Assembly: GCA_024280115.1 (NCBI GenBank)
Contig: JAJRQT010000052.1
Location: 1-52,611, forward strand
Source: Bacteroidota bacterium
GTDB taxonomy: Bacteria; Bacteroidota; Bacteroidia; Cytophagales; Cyclobacteriaceae
Direction: 5' to 3'
DNA length: 52,611 bases
Shown in pieces: positions 34,056 through 43,620 of this stretch. The stretch's first letter is position 1. Each line of letters opens with the position of its first letter. The notes under the pieces were generated by a model. The model was not told the origin of the DNA, searched no databases, and saw only the letters and a program-made list of their open reading frames with translations. The translations under genes were made by a program, and so were the position numbers.

Positions 34056-35762
34056 ATGCCTCGCAAAAAAATAATCATTATTTCGTCTGTTTTAGTACTT
34101 TTCATTGCAATTGTATTGATTGCCTTAACACTCGTGGATTCCTATTTAGAGCGCCTGGTAGAAAAGAACTTGGAATCTTATATTGATACCTCCCCTGAAA
34201 GGCTCTATGATTACGCTTATGAATCTATCGATATAGATGTATATAGCGGAAGCGTATATTTAAAAGGAGTGAGCATGGAACCACGACAATTCGCTATGGA
34301 CAGCATTGCGCAAGACAAAATTAAGGTACTTATGTCTGTGGAAGTTGAGGAGCTGGCTTTGGAGGACCTGGAACTTTATAATTTACTAATGGAGGATATT
34401 ATTGAAGTTGGCGAATTGAAAATTATCAATCCGAGATTCCGGTATATTTTTAATAACCTGGTTGAATCCAAACCTTCGACGTTTGTAATGAGTAATATCT
34501 TTTCAGAACAGCTTGACTATGCTCTAATCCATGATTTTAGTATAGAAAATGCCTCAATATCCATGGAGGAGATTCATTCAAAGGATAGTAGTTATGTGAG
34601 TTTAGATTCGACATTTTTAAATGTGACCGAAGTATTTATTGACGAAAATACCGCAGATCATATTCAACCTTTTAACTATAATAGTCTTATGGTTAGCGCG
34701 GTAAATTTAACCGGAACTTTTGTAGAAAATTATAATATTGGAGCGAAATCTCTATCTATAAACTCTTCTGAATCAAGTATAAAGGTGAATTCATTTCATT
34801 TTCTTCCGAAAGCTTTTAATCTTCTGGACACCTCAAAACAGTTTGACAGAAGTGTATTCATAATTAATGCCCACGAAATCACGATTTCTTCCCTGAATTT
34901 TTTTACATGGGATTCATTGGGAAGAATGGAAATTGATAAAATTGCCATACTTGAACCATCTATAAAGGTAAGCATGGACAGAAGATGGCTTAAGCCCATG
35001 CACGAGCGATTGTTGCCAGCAGCAAACATTAGAGGTATTCCCGTACCATTAAAATTGGACTCGGTTGAGGTGAAAGATGGAGATGTCTATTATAAAGAGA
35101 TTTTTACTGATGGGAAACCTCCTCTCGAACTAAATTTCGGACAGGTCTATGCTTCTTTGCAAAATATTTCTAACGATACATCTATTTTAGAATCAAACCC
35201 AAACTTATTATTTTTTGCAAATACGCTATTTTTAGATTCAGGGAAACTGGATATCAAGGCTGCATTCCCGATTTTATCACCAGTTGATTCCTTCAATATG
35301 CGAGTAAAAATGGATACCATGCCATTAACGGTCTTAAATCCCATTCTCGAAGGTCAAATGAAAGTAAATGTTGAAGGGGATATAAATGCCCTGGAAATGA
35401 ATTTTGGAGCAACAAGGCATAGATCAATTGGGACACTCGCATTTGATTATTCAGGTTTGAAACTGGAATTATTAAAAATAAAAGAGACTAAAACAGGTGA
35501 GAAGGTTAAGAAAGAGTGGCTGTTAAATGCGTTGGTAAATCCAATTCTAAGGTCCAATAATAATCGTGATAAGGATAATTTTAAGGAAGGCATTGTTGAT
35601 TACGAGCGCCCTTTGGATATATCATTTTTCGGACTTATATGGCAAAGTCTCAAGGCGGGATTGATGACAACGGTTGTTCCTGAGAAAAAGCATGCAGTGG
35701 AAAAGAAAGAAAAGAAAGAATTGAAAAAGGAGGAAAAAGCAGCAAAGAAAAAAAATAAATAG
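34056..35762 (+). CDS. AsmA-like membrane-anchored protein
   Basis: This 568-residue protein has one N-terminal membrane segment (about residues 5-26) and a long, strand-rich outer part with repeated blocks such as IDIDVYSGSVYLKGVSM, VEVEELALEDLELYNLL and LKLDSVEVKDGDVYYKEI. This layout resembles AsmA-type or DUF748-like proteins of the envelope, which are thought to move lipids. The C-terminus is an unusual highly basic tail (KKEKKELKKEEKAAKKK). The gene is not clearly in an operon; the deleted GxxExxY relic begins 10 bases after its stop. Confidence 0.7.
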   Translation: MPRKKIIIISSVLVLFIAIVLIALTLVDSYLERLVEKNLESYIDTSPERLYDYAYESIDIDVYSGSVYLKGVSMEPRQFAMDSIAQDKIKVLMSVEVEELALEDLELYNLLMEDIIEVGELKIINPRFRYIFNNLVESKPSTFVMSNIFSEQLDYALIHDFSIENASISMEEIHSKDSSYVSLDSTFLNVTEVFIDENTADHIQPFNYNSLMVSAVNLTGTFVENYNIGAKSLSINSSESSIKVNSFHFLPKAFNLLDTSKQFDRSVFIINAHEITISSLNFFTWDSLGRMEIDKIAILEPSIKVSMDRRWLKPMHERLLPAANIRGIPVPLKLDSVEVKDGDVYYKEIFTDGKPPLELNFGQVYASLQNISNDTSILESNPNLLFFANTLFLDSGKLDIKAAFPILSPVDSFNMRVKMDTMPLTVLNPILEGQMKVNVEGDINALEMNFGATRHRSIGTLAFDYSGLKLELLKIKETKTGEKVKKEWLLNALVNPILRSNNNRDKDNFKEGIVDYERPLDISFFGLIWQSLKAGLMTTVVPEKKHAVEKKEKKELKKEEKAAKKKNK

Positions 35763-35771
35763 AAATTCGGC

Positions 35772-35961
35772 TCTATGCTGATTTGTGTAGGAAAAAAATA
35801 TTGCCACAGATTCTCAGATAAATTTTATGAAATATTCAATATAGGTCTGTCAATCTGCAGGAAGATATATCCATTGCAATAAGAAAGTTATATAATTATT
35901 GGAGTTTGTATGGAAGTCCACGGTATTTTAGACAAAGTATAATCTGTGAATCTGTGGCAAT
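35772..35961 (+). mobile_element. Internally deleted GxxExxY element (MITE-like relic)
   Basis: Left arm 35800-35819 and right arm 35942-35961 are inverted repeats identical at 19 of 20 positions, and both match the arms of the intact element at 32342-32774. The 30 bases before the left arm are also shared. The interior keeps the gene's first about 33 codons and then jumps to its end, a deletion of roughly 285 bases. This is the form expected of a non-autonomous derivative. Confidence 0.75.
35827..35940 (+). pseudogene. Truncated GxxExxY gene remnant
   Basis: It starts ATGAAATATTCA as in the intact gene and then gains a stop codon (TAG) after four codons, plus an extra stretch of bases. Downstream it still reads TGTATGGAAGTCCACGGTAT, close to the intact TGTATGGAAGTCCACCGCAT. 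The nuclease core is missing. Confidence 0.8.
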
Positions 35962-36023
35962 TATTTTATCTCAGGGAATTTCACGCAGAACAATGAACTC
36001 AATACATTACGAAGAATCTATTT

Positions 36024-37139
36024 TTACTTATTTCCAGTAAAGAATTTTTTTAATTTACTGGTTGTCATGGCATATTCTTCCGTTCCTGAGTCACTGATCA
36101 GGAAGGCCCAGGGTTTCAATGCCTCAACTTTTTCTAATACAATCTTTAAAGAAGCCATCAGTGGAACAACGATGAACATGCCGGGAATACCCCAAATGAT
36201 TCCACCTATCAAAACACTTAAAATGATGAAAAACGGATTTATTTTTACCTGGCCACCAGTGATATTTGGTGTTAGAATGTTGTTTTCAGTAAATTGAACA
36301 ATGATAAAAAGGATGACAACTCCAATAGCAGTTCCCGGGCCATTTCCTGTAAGTAACGCCATTGCCAACGGGAATGAATAACCAATTATGGTTCCAAAAT
36401 AAGGGATGAAATTGCAAATAGCGGCAATTAGCCCCAATAAAAGCCAATATTTTACACCGACTATATATAGGCCAAATGAATTAACAAAACACAATATCAA
36501 CACCACAATAAACACTCCACCCATATATTTTTTTACTACGATAGAAATTTCTTTAATGATCTCATCCGTTTTTTGATGACCTTTTTCAGGAAGCACCATC
36601 AGGGCAAAATCGCGGTATTTATTTCTATAATACAATAAAAAGAAAATGTAAACGGGCATTATGAAAATTGTAAATGCTGTCTGAGCAGTCGATGTTAAGA
36701 TCTCATCCAGATTATCTGTACTGGATTGAAAAAATTCTGACACAGTTTTTTTAAGGCTGGATTGTTGAGCTTCTGAAACCGTACCAAATTGTGACTCCAA
36801 TTGATAAATAAAAGCATCAATATTTTTCACGGCCTGCGTTTCCAGTGTAGGAATGTCTTTTAATAAAAATTTTAATTGCGTGTAAATAAAAAAGATCGTC
36901 CCATAGACAATAAATATACCTAAGAACACACTGAGCAAAATTCCCGGAATTCTGGGTATCGATCTTCTCTCAAAAAACTTTGCAACAGGATAGAGTAAGT
37001 ATGCGAATAAAATTCCTAAAAAAATTGGATAGAGGAAGTTCTTGAACTCTACTAAAAAGGTGTAAAGCAATAAAAAGAAAAGCATTAATATAACCAACCG
37101 GGTGATGATACTGAATGGCAGTTTATTGTTCTTAGACAT
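36024..37139 (-). CDS. AI-2E family transporter
   Basis: The protein has 371 residues with about eight membrane segments. The family pattern is clear: FLYPIFLGILFAYLLYPVAKFFERR at the N-terminus, an amphipathic middle (residues about 95-150), YIFFLLYYRNKYRD and the conserved C-terminal half IPYFGTIIGYSFPLA, NNILTPNITGGQVKINPFFII and GGIIWGIPGMFIVVPLMA. Members of this family were named for autoinducer-2 export, but many act as sodium/proton antiporters or have unknown cargo. It is an inner-membrane protein with its own transcript. Confidence 0.92.
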   Translation of the reverse strand: MSKNNKLPFSIITRLVILMLFFLLLYTFLVEFKNFLYPIFLGILFAYLLYPVAKFFERRSIPRIPGILLSVFLGIFIVYGTIFFIYTQLKFLLKDIPTLETQAVKNIDAFIYQLESQFGTVSEAQQSSLKKTVSEFFQSSTDNLDEILTSTAQTAFTIFIMPVYIFFLLYYRNKYRDFALMVLPEKGHQKTDEIIKEISIVVKKYMGGVFIVVLILCFVNSFGLYIVGVKYWLLLGLIAAICNFIPYFGTIIGYSFPLAMALLTGNGPGTAIGVVILFIIVQFTENNILTPNITGGQVKINPFFIILSVLIGGIIWGIPGMFIVVPLMASLKIVLEKVEALKPWAFLISDSGTEEYAMTTSKLKKFFTGNK

Positions 37140-37389
37140 TTTTAAATTGTATGGAATTTATATTTAAAACAGATTTATTTTATAAAAGTTTATATGACAT
37201 TTGTACAACAATAAATCACACCTCCATAGTTACGTTCAATTGTACGATGAAACAAATATTATTACTTCTATTACCAAGTTTTAAAAGATTGATGAGAGAT
37301 TGATGATGGACTTCGAGTAAGTATCCAGAACATAGAACTCAACAACCAGTACACAGCATCAACAATTTATTAATTCAACAATTTCTTCG

Positions 37390-38382
37390 TTACCCGCCAA
37401 TCAATGACATGGATTCGCCAATTGGGTTAGTTTTGTCTCTGAGTTTTTCAGCTTCAAAACCATCTTTTGACCTTTTCTGAACAGCATCAATAATTTTTGA
37501 TATGATCGAAGCATCGCTATGACCTTCACGCAATAGCTGTTTGAAGTTCAATACGTTATGGCCATAAAGACATGTTCTCATCTCACCTGTGGAGGTAATC
37601 CTTATTCGGTCACAAGAACCACAAAACGTTCTGCTAAAAGCTGCAATAATACCAATATCCCCGATGGCTCCCTGAAAGGTGAAATTTTCGGAAGTTGAAT
37701 TACCTGGGGTGGGTGTTTTATGAATATCTGGATATTTTATTTTAAGCTCTTTAAGAATCTTTAGGTGATCCCATTTGATGGTCGTATGATTATTTGTTGA
37801 ACCATTAAATGGCATTTCTTCAATAAATCGTACTGAAACCGGATACTTAACCGCCAATTCAGCTAAATCACCAATTTCATGATCATTGATTCCTTCCATG
37901 ATCACCGCATTGATTTTAACTCTAAATCCATCTGCCAGCATTTGATGAAAGGTATTCATGACGTTGGAGAATTCTTCTCGCCTGGAGATTTTATTAAAAT
38001 TTGCTTCGTTCAATGAATCCAGGCTCAAATTTATTTGATTAATTCCAAGTGCCTTAAGATGAGGTAAAAATGGTTTGGTGAGAATACCGTTGGTGGTTAT
38101 GCTCAGCTTATTTAATTGACTATTTAATGACAATTTTTCCAGAAAATCAATCAGGTCTTTCCTCACGAAAGGCTCACCTCCCGTAATTCTGATTTTATCA
38201 ACGCCCATGCTGGTGAGAAGATCGCTGAGCCTCAGCATTTCCTCGTAAGAAAGTAATTGTTCTTTGGGTAAAAACCGGATTCCTTTATCGGGCATACAAT
38301 AGAAGCAGCGGAGGTTGCACCTGTCAGTGACTGACAACCGTAAGTATTTTATTGACCTTTGAAATTTATCCTGTAATTGCAT
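37390..38382 (-). CDS. moaA: GTP 3',8-cyclase MoaA
   Basis: This radical SAM enzyme of 330 residues makes 3',8-cyclo-GTP from GTP, the first step of molybdopterin synthesis. Cys22, Cys26 and Cys29 in RCNLRCFYCM bind the SAM cluster. The C-terminal cluster shows CGSCDRIRIT and RTCLYG. The sequence ends in LIGG, the conserved GG of MoaA. The start at 38382 (MQLQDKF) is chosen over a longer frame from 38436, because the family starts here. The DUF7009 gene lies 16 bases upstream on the same strand; moaD and moaE are divergent. No moaC, moeA or moeB is present in the window. Confidence 0.96.
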   Translation of the reverse strand: MQLQDKFQRSIKYLRLSVTDRCNLRCFYCMPDKGIRFLPKEQLLSYEEMLRLSDLLTSMGVDKIRITGGEPFVRKDLIDFLEKLSLNSQLNKLSITTNGILTKPFLPHLKALGINQINLSLDSLNEANFNKISRREEFSNVMNTFHQMLADGFRVKINAVIMEGINDHEIGDLAELAVKYPVSVRFIEEMPFNGSTNNHTTIKWDHLKILKELKIKYPDIHKTPTPGNSTSENFTFQGAIGDIGIIAAFSRTFCGSCDRIRITSTGEMRTCLYGHNVLNFKQLLREGHSDASIISKIIDAVQKRSKDGFEAEKLRDKTNPIGESMSLIGG

Positions 38383-38398
38383 ATTGAAATAATACCTT

Positions 38399-38728
38399 CT
38401 ATTTCCTGTTTTTTCGTGGAGGTAAATCTTCTTCAACGATGAGATTAGTTGTTCCTCCGTCTCCCAACCTAATTGTCTCCTTTATGCCAATCTGATTTGA
38501 ATTCATCCATTTATCGGCTATTACACTTGGAACACTTACCTCTAAAGAATTGTTTTCCAAATTCATAAAACAAGCGTCATGTTTATTGACGATTTGAATT
38601 GAAAAACTAAAATAATTGTCTTTAGAAATAGCAATTTTCTCAGCGATACTTTTCGTGGATTTTAGTAATTCAATCTCATCCATTGACAACCTCAATCTTA
38701 CCGTTTCTTTTTCGAATCGTAATTTCAT
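38399..38728 (-). CDS. DUF7009-like protein linked to moaA
   Basis: The 109-residue protein begins MKLRFEKETVRLRLSMDEIELL, a pattern matching the Bacteroidota family DUF7009, from memory. It has no signal peptide, membrane segment or enzyme motif, and seems to be a small beta-rich cytoplasmic protein ending in VEEDLPPRKNRK. The gene overlaps no other, lies 16 bases before moaA and is divergent from moaD. Its linkage suggests a role in molybdenum cofactor synthesis or insertion, but none is shown by the sequence. Confidence 0.7.
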   Translation of the reverse strand: MKLRFEKETVRLRLSMDEIELLKSTKSIAEKIAISKDNYFSFSIQIVNKHDACFMNLENNSLEVSVPSVIADKWMNSNQIGIKETIRLGDGGTTNLIVEEDLPPRKNRK

Positions 38729-38801
38729 GCACAAATATAATTCGTTCCATCAAATATATTTTATTTATGAGCTCACAATTGCTAATTTTGCTATTGAAGT
38801 G

Positions 38802-39053
38802 ATGCAAAATATACATGTCAATATTTTATTATTCGGGATCACCAAAGATCTCGTGGGGACTCAAAAGTTGAGTCTGGATATCCCGAAATCAACCAATGTG
38901 GCTGAATTTAAAAAGATTTTAACTGATCGCCACCCTGAACTGATCGAACTAAATTCACTGGCAATAGCTGTCAATAGTGAATATGCCAACGATGGGATTA
39001 TTTTACAATCTAATGATGAAGTTGCGCTTATCCCACCAGTAAGCGGAGGTTGA
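38802..39053 (+). CDS. moaD: Molybdopterin synthase sulfur carrier subunit MoaD
   Basis: This 83-residue ubiquitin-fold protein starts MQNIHVNILLFGITKDLVG and ends in PPVSGG. The terminal Gly-Gly is the tail that is activated and thiocarboxylated to deliver sulfur to precursor Z. The longer frame from 38616 is rejected because it covers the divergent DUF7009 gene. moaE starts two bases after the stop. Confidence 0.93.
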   Translation: MQNIHVNILLFGITKDLVGTQKLSLDIPKSTNVAEFKKILTDRHPELIELNSLAIAVNSEYANDGIILQSNDEVALIPPVSGG

Positions 39054-39054
39054 T

Positions 39055-39465
39055 ATGATTGAGCTCGACGAAAAACCATTGAATGTTCAAAAGGCAATTA
39101 ATTTTGTAAGTGATGATGGTGTCGGAGGAATCGATGTGTTTATAGGAACTGTCAGAGATAAAACAAGTGGAAAAAGGGTGGTTGCATTGGACTTCGAAGC
39201 CTATGAAGAAATGGCCATCCTTGAATTTGAAAAGATCGCAGCACATGCTAAAACAGAATGGCCCATTCATAAAATTGCTATACTCCATGCAACTGGTAAA
39301 AAGCAAATAGGAGATCTTGCAGTAGTAATCGCAGTTTCAGCCGCCCACAGAGACGCAGCATTTAAAGCCTGCAGATACATGATCGACACATTGAAGCAAA
39401 CCGTGCCAATATGGAAAAAAGAGATCTTCGAAGATGGTGAGGTTTGGGTTGCCGCTCATCCGTAA
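39055..39465 (+). CDS. moaE: Molybdopterin synthase catalytic subunit MoaE
   Basis: The product has 136 residues. Conserved blocks are IDVFIGTVRDKTSGKRV, ALDFEAYEEMA, ISAAHR-like VSAAHRDAAF with the family Arg, and the Lys-rich loop VPIWKKEIFEDGEVW. With MoaD it turns cyclic pyranopterin into molybdopterin. The start lies one base after the moaD stop, and GGAGG at the end of moaD acts as ribosome binding site six bases before the ATG, suggesting translational coupling. Confidence 0.96.
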   Translation: MIELDEKPLNVQKAINFVSDDGVGGIDVFIGTVRDKTSGKRVVALDFEAYEEMAILEFEKIAAHAKTEWPIHKIAILHATGKKQIGDLAVVIAVSAAHRDAAFKACRYMIDTLKQTVPIWKKEIFEDGEVWVAAHP

Positions 39466-40086
39466 TCATGAGGAATGAGTGAATGCGTGAATGACAGAAT
39501 GCTTAAATGAGCAAAAGGCTAAAAGCAAAAAGTTAAAAAAACAACTTCCTATTTCCTACTTTAGTCTTCCGAATAATATCTTCTTCTACAAAAATAGTAG
39601 TAGAACCAGAATTTTAAATTTTTCAATAAAATCTCTTACAATAAATTACTGGCATCCTACTAAATCCCCCTTGGAGAAGCCTGACTGTTCGGTAGGCCAA
39701 TGTCAATTAGTTAAGCTTTCCGTCACTGCGAGCGTAGCGTGGCAGTCTGTACAGTTGAACCCAAATGCTCCAAATTAAAGATCGCTTCGTTCCTCGCGAT
39801 GACGTTCGGGGCTTACTTTATTGACATGATTCCGGTAGGAAAGGGGGAAGGGGGATTGATATTGAATACCAATACTTCTTTCAAAGAGTGGTCTCTTATT
39901 GAGGCCGGTTAAAAAGTGAATATACACCTCAATAAACGCCTTTTTCCATGAATATAACATTCCTCGGACACCGGTAATAATAATTAATAAAAGTTCCCTT
40001 CAGCAGAATTCCGAATTAATCCTTTAATCGGTTATATTAGTATTTTACTTTCAATCCCATTTTTGAGAATACCTAAACATCAGATC
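39466..40086. other. Intergenic region with inverted repeats
   Basis: No gene was found. An inverted-repeat element at 39721-39804 begins CGTCACTGCGAGC and ends TTCCTCGCGATGACG; it is flanked by CCCCCTT (39666) and AAGGGGGAAGGGGG (39841-39854). The same element type lies at 49123-49242, before another sulfatase gene. Such CGTCATTGCGAG repeats occur in intergenic DNA of many bacteria, from memory. Confidence 0.65.
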
Positions 40087-41622
40087 ATGAAGAATTTCCT
40101 CCTTTACTTTTTACTCATATTGAGCGCAATCAGTTGCCAGAATAAACAAACAGATCGTGCTGAATCCAGGCCTAATATTGTCTTTATTTTCACCGATGAC
40201 CATGCACTTCAGGCCATTGGCGCCTATGGTTCAATCATCAATAAAACACCAAATATTGACCGTTTGGCCGATGAGGGGATGATTTTTAGAAATGCGTTTT
40301 GCACCAACTCCATTTGTGCGCCGAGCAGGGCAGTCATTCAAACCGGTAAGCACAGCCACATGAATGGTGTCCTGGATAATATCCTGATTTTTGACAGCGC
40401 CCAGGTCACCTTTCCGAAATTGTTGAGGCAGGGTGGCTATCAGACAGCTATGATAGGTAAGTGGCACCTCAAAAGTGAACCGGTTGGCTTTGATTTTTGG
40501 AAAGTACTTCCCGGACAGGGCCAGTATTACAATCCTGATTTTAGAACACCGGATGGTCTCCAGCGAATTGAAGGTTATGTGACAGACATCATTACAGATG
40601 TATCATTGGAATGGCTCGAAAATGGCCGTGATAAAAACAAGCCTTTTATGCTCATGACCCAGCATAAGGCCCCACACAGAACCTGGATGCCCGGACCGGA
40701 ACACCTAAATATGTACGATGATGTAGATATCCCGGAGCCTGAGACTTTGTTCGACGATTACAGTGGCAGAGCCAGTGGGGCTAAAATGCAGGAAATGGAA
40801 ATTGACCGGCATATGCGATTTGGATGGGATCTGAAAGTATTAAAAGATCCTACGGATACAGTTGACCTGGAGGTTTGGAATGCAAGGATGAAACGATTTA
40901 CGCCTGAACAAAAGGATGCCTGGAATGCTGCCTACGAACCAAAAAATAAAATATTTATGGAAGCCAACCTGAAAGGCAAGGACCTTGTACGCTGGAAATA
41001 TCAACGGTATATCAAGGATTATTTAAGATGTATCGCCTCAGTCGATGATAATATCGGGAGGTTGCTGGATTACCTTGATGAAAGCGGTCTAGCCGAAAAT
41101 ACCATTGTGATTTACAGTTCGGACCAGGGATTTTATCTCGGTGAGCATGGCTGGTTTGATAAACGATGGATGTATGAAGAGTCTCTCCATATGCCATATA
41201 TTGTGAAATGGCCTGGTGTGACCAAGCCGGGATCTGTCAATACAGATATGGTGCAGAATATTGATTTTGCTGAAACCTTCCTAGAAATGGCCGGATTGGA
41301 TATCCCTAACGAGATGCAGGGACGAAGCCTCATTCCATTGCTTCAGGGAAAGACGCCGGATGATTGGAGAAAATCAATTTATTATCACTACTACGAATAT
41401 CCTGGGTGGCATATGGTTCAGAAACATAACGGAGTACGAACCGACAGGTATAAATTGATTAATTACTATGAGTTGGGAGAAAAGGAATTGTTTGATTTGG
41501 AAACAGATCCTCAGGAGATGAAAAGTCTGTATAACGATCCGGAGTACGCAGAGATACAAACTCAACTTGAAGATGAATTGCAGCGTTTAAAGCTTTTTTA
41601 TAAAGACAATACCATTCAATAA
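40087..41622 (+). CDS. Sulfatase (S1 family) lipoprotein
   Basis: The protein has 511 residues. The ATG at 40087 is used because the lipoprotein signal [17 protein letters not shown] then starts normally. Asp37 and Asp38 (FIFTDDH) bind calcium, and Cys77 in ICAPSRA is the residue converted to formylglycine (CxPSR). Other blocks are GKWHLKS and [18 protein letters not shown]1 sulfatases remove sulfate from glycans; here the CAPSR plus [13 protein letters not shown] version is common in marine glycan degraders. The stop is 22 bases before the GH29 fucosidase gene, so both are cotranscribed and probably act on the same sulfated fucoside. No maturing enzyme is encoded here. Confidence 0.95.
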   Translation: MKNFLLYFLLILSAISCQNKQTDRAESRPNIVFIFTDDHALQAIGAYGSIINKTPNIDRLADEGMIFRNAFCTNSICAPSRAVIQTGKHSHMNGVLDNILIFDSAQVTFPKLLRQGGYQTAMIGKWHLKSEPVGFDFWKVLPGQGQYYNPDFRTPDGLQRIEGYVTDIITDVSLEWLENGRDKNKPFMLMTQHKAPHRTWMPGPEHLNMYDDVDIPEPETLFDDYSGRASGAKMQEMEIDRHMRFGWDLKVLKDPTDTVDLEVWNARMKRFTPEQKDAWNAAYEPKNKIFMEANLKGKDLVRWKYQRYIKDYLRCIASVDDNIGRLLDYLDESGLAENTIVIYSSDQGFYLGEHGWFDKRWMYEESLHMPYIVKWPGVTKPGSVNTDMVQNIDFAETFLEMAGLDIPNEMQGRSLIPLLQGKTPDDWRKSIYYHYYEYPGWHMVQKHNGVRTDRYKLINYYELGEKELFDLETDPQEMKSLYNDPEYAEIQTQLEDELQRLKLFYKDNTIQ

Positions 41623-41644
41623 AAACCAATTATCATTTACAAAA

Positions 41645-43285
41645 ATGAAGCACATTATAGTTTTTTTCTTATTTATTTCAATAAATAGTATTGCTCAGAC
41701 AACTTCCGGGCATAGTGATGACTTTTTAGATTTAAACAAACCAGAGCGTCTTGAATGGCTCAAAGATGCCGGATTTGGGATGTTCATTCACTTCAGCTTT
41801 GATAGTCAACTGGGAATCGTAATCAGTCACTCCATGTCCGGCGCATCCCAGGATTACCTGGACAGGTTTATTAATGAATTGCCCCGAACGTTCAATCCTA
41901 AAGATTTTTCTGCTGAGGACATTGCCATCCTCGCAAAGTTGGCAGGAATGAAATACATGATGTTGACTACCAAACATCATTCGGGTTTCTGCCTTTGGGA
42001 TACGAAGACTACTGATTTTAATATAATAAAAACACCATACGGAAAAGACCTGGTGCAAGAGTATGCGGACGCCTGCAGAAAATATGGTCTTGCCGTTGGG
42101 TTTTATTATTCTCCGGAGGATTTTCACTGGTTGCATCGCAATGGCCAGACAGTGAGGAGAAGGTTTCCTGAACCAATCGCAGATGATATTATGGATAAAT
42201 ACCTTGATTATACAGAAACACAGCTGACTGAGTTGATGACCAACTATGGGAAAATTGATCTTTTCTTCTTTGATGGAGGCGAAGGACCTTTACAGGAGAA
42301 GTCCAAAGAAGTGGTTTGGCGACTGCAACCAGACGTTTTAGTGACTCGCGGAGCTATCTCAACTCCTGAACAATCTATACCCGGCCTGGCAACGGATGAG
42401 CCCTGGGAAGCTTGTGTAACCATGGGTACGCAATGGCAATACAAACCCACAAATGAGTCATATAAGTCCGCTGGAAGGTTGATCGAAATACTGATTGAAA
42501 GCAGGGCAAAGGGAGGGACTTTTCTTTTAAATGTCGGTCCAAAGCCAAATGGAGAATTGCCAATAGAGCAGGAGGGAAGGCTTCGCGAATTGGCAGCATG
42601 GAATTTTATAAACAGGGAATCAGTTCACAATGTGCGACCGTGGATCATCACAAATGAAGCGAACATATGGTTTTCAAAATCGAAAAATCAGCATACAGTC
42701 TATGCCTACCTGACAAAAATGCCCAACTGGCCGCGTGGAGATAGAAAAGAATTCCTTCTGAAATCCATTAAATCCACTTCTGATACCAAGATCAGCGTGC
42801 TTGGTCAGTCAGGGGAATTGGTGGAATATAATCCATCTGTTGACGCCACTGCCAGGTTCGATCAAAAGAAGGATGGCTTGCACATTTCAGTTGTTCGGGC
42901 CCAGCGGATCTACAACGATCATAAATGGCCCAATCCCATTGTGGTGAAACTGGAAAACGTGGAGCCAGCATTGGATCCACCATTTGTAAATACAATAAGC
43001 GCAACAATTCTTGATAATAGAGTCATGCTAAAAGGTGAATTGGTTAAAAAAGGAGATGGGGAAAAGTTTAAGGTAGGATTCCTTTACCGACCGTATGCCG
43101 GATTTTCTGAAAATCTCACTGGTGGCGCATGGACTTATTCTGATTTTATAGAAATAGATGGTTTGGAAAAATTCAACCTGGGGATTAATGATTTAGCTGC
43201 AAAACAAGAATATGAATACCGTGCAGTTGTCAGACATCCGAAAATTGAAATTGTGGGTGAAATCAGGAGATTCAGAATACCGTAA
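41645..43285 (+). CDS. GH29 alpha-L-fucosidase
   Basis: The 546-residue protein has a signal peptide ending at SIAQ (about residue 18). GH29 blocks are WLKDAGFGMFIHFSFDS, AGMKYMMLTTKHHSGFCLWDTK and AVGFYYSPEDFHW. The nucleophile is most likely Asp210 in LFFFDGGEG. A beta-rich C-terminal domain (about 350-546) follows the barrel. It is a retaining exo-fucosidase that is probably periplasmic. It is the second gene of a pair with the sulfatase at 40087, supporting a desulfate-then-defucosylate sequence. The acid/base residue cannot be fixed from sequence alone. Confidence 0.94.
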   Translation: MKHIIVFFLFISINSIAQTTSGHSDDFLDLNKPERLEWLKDAGFGMFIHFSFDSQLGIVISHSMSGASQDYLDRFINELPRTFNPKDFSAEDIAILAKLAGMKYMMLTTKHHSGFCLWDTKTTDFNIIKTPYGKDLVQEYADACRKYGLAVGFYYSPEDFHWLHRNGQTVRRRFPEPIADDIMDKYLDYTETQLTELMTNYGKIDLFFFDGGEGPLQEKSKEVVWRLQPDVLVTRGAISTPEQSIPGLATDEPWEACVTMGTQWQYKPTNESYKSAGRLIEILIESRAKGGTFLLNVGPKPNGELPIEQEGRLRELAAWNFINRESVHNVRPWIITNEANIWFSKSKNQHTVYAYLTKMPNWPRGDRKEFLLKSIKSTSDTKISVLGQSGELVEYNPSVDATARFDQKKDGLHISVVRAQRIYNDHKWPNPIVVKLENVEPALDPPFVNTISATILDNRVMLKGELVKKGDGEKFKVGFLYRPYAGFSENLTGGAWTYSDFIEIDGLEKFNLGINDLAAKQEYEYRAVVRHPKIEIVGEIRRFRIP

Positions 43286-43287
43286 AT

Positions 43288-43620
43288 ACATATCGTGTAC
43301 GTTTGCAACACTTACTGCTATTCCAGATTTGCAATCTGGAATTAAACGTTCGTCAGCATATGAAAAATAAATAAGGAATATCGAATAAAAAATGAGGAAT
43401 AAGGAATTAATAAAACCCACACATATCGCGTGCGTTTGCAACGCTCGTGAAAAAAAAGATAAGTGTCGAAATGCATTGAACAAAAAATAAAGAATGAAGA
43501 ATAAGGAAATAAACCGGCCATTCAGGATTTGCAACCTGAATTAACTCGATGTCATCAATGTCTAAATATCAACGTGAATTACAATAAGGAATATCGAATA
43601 AGAAATGAGGAACAAGGAAT
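43288..43620. repeat. Tandem intergenic repeat cluster
   Basis: The gap between fucosidase and esterase genes is filled by two diverged copies of one pattern. ACATATCGTGTACGTTTGCA (43288) pairs with ACATATCGCGTGCGTTTGCA (43421). A hairpin TTCCAGATT/AATCTGGAA (43321-43341) has a counterpart TTCAGG/CCTGAA (43521-43540). Then 38 bases at 43370-43407 recur at 43583-43620 with two differences. The second of these contains the start codon of the next gene. Confidence 0.75.

Noticed and set aside
37390..39465. Complete molybdopterin operon
   Set aside because: Only moaA, moaD and moaE are recognisable; moaC, moeA and moeB are absent from the window.
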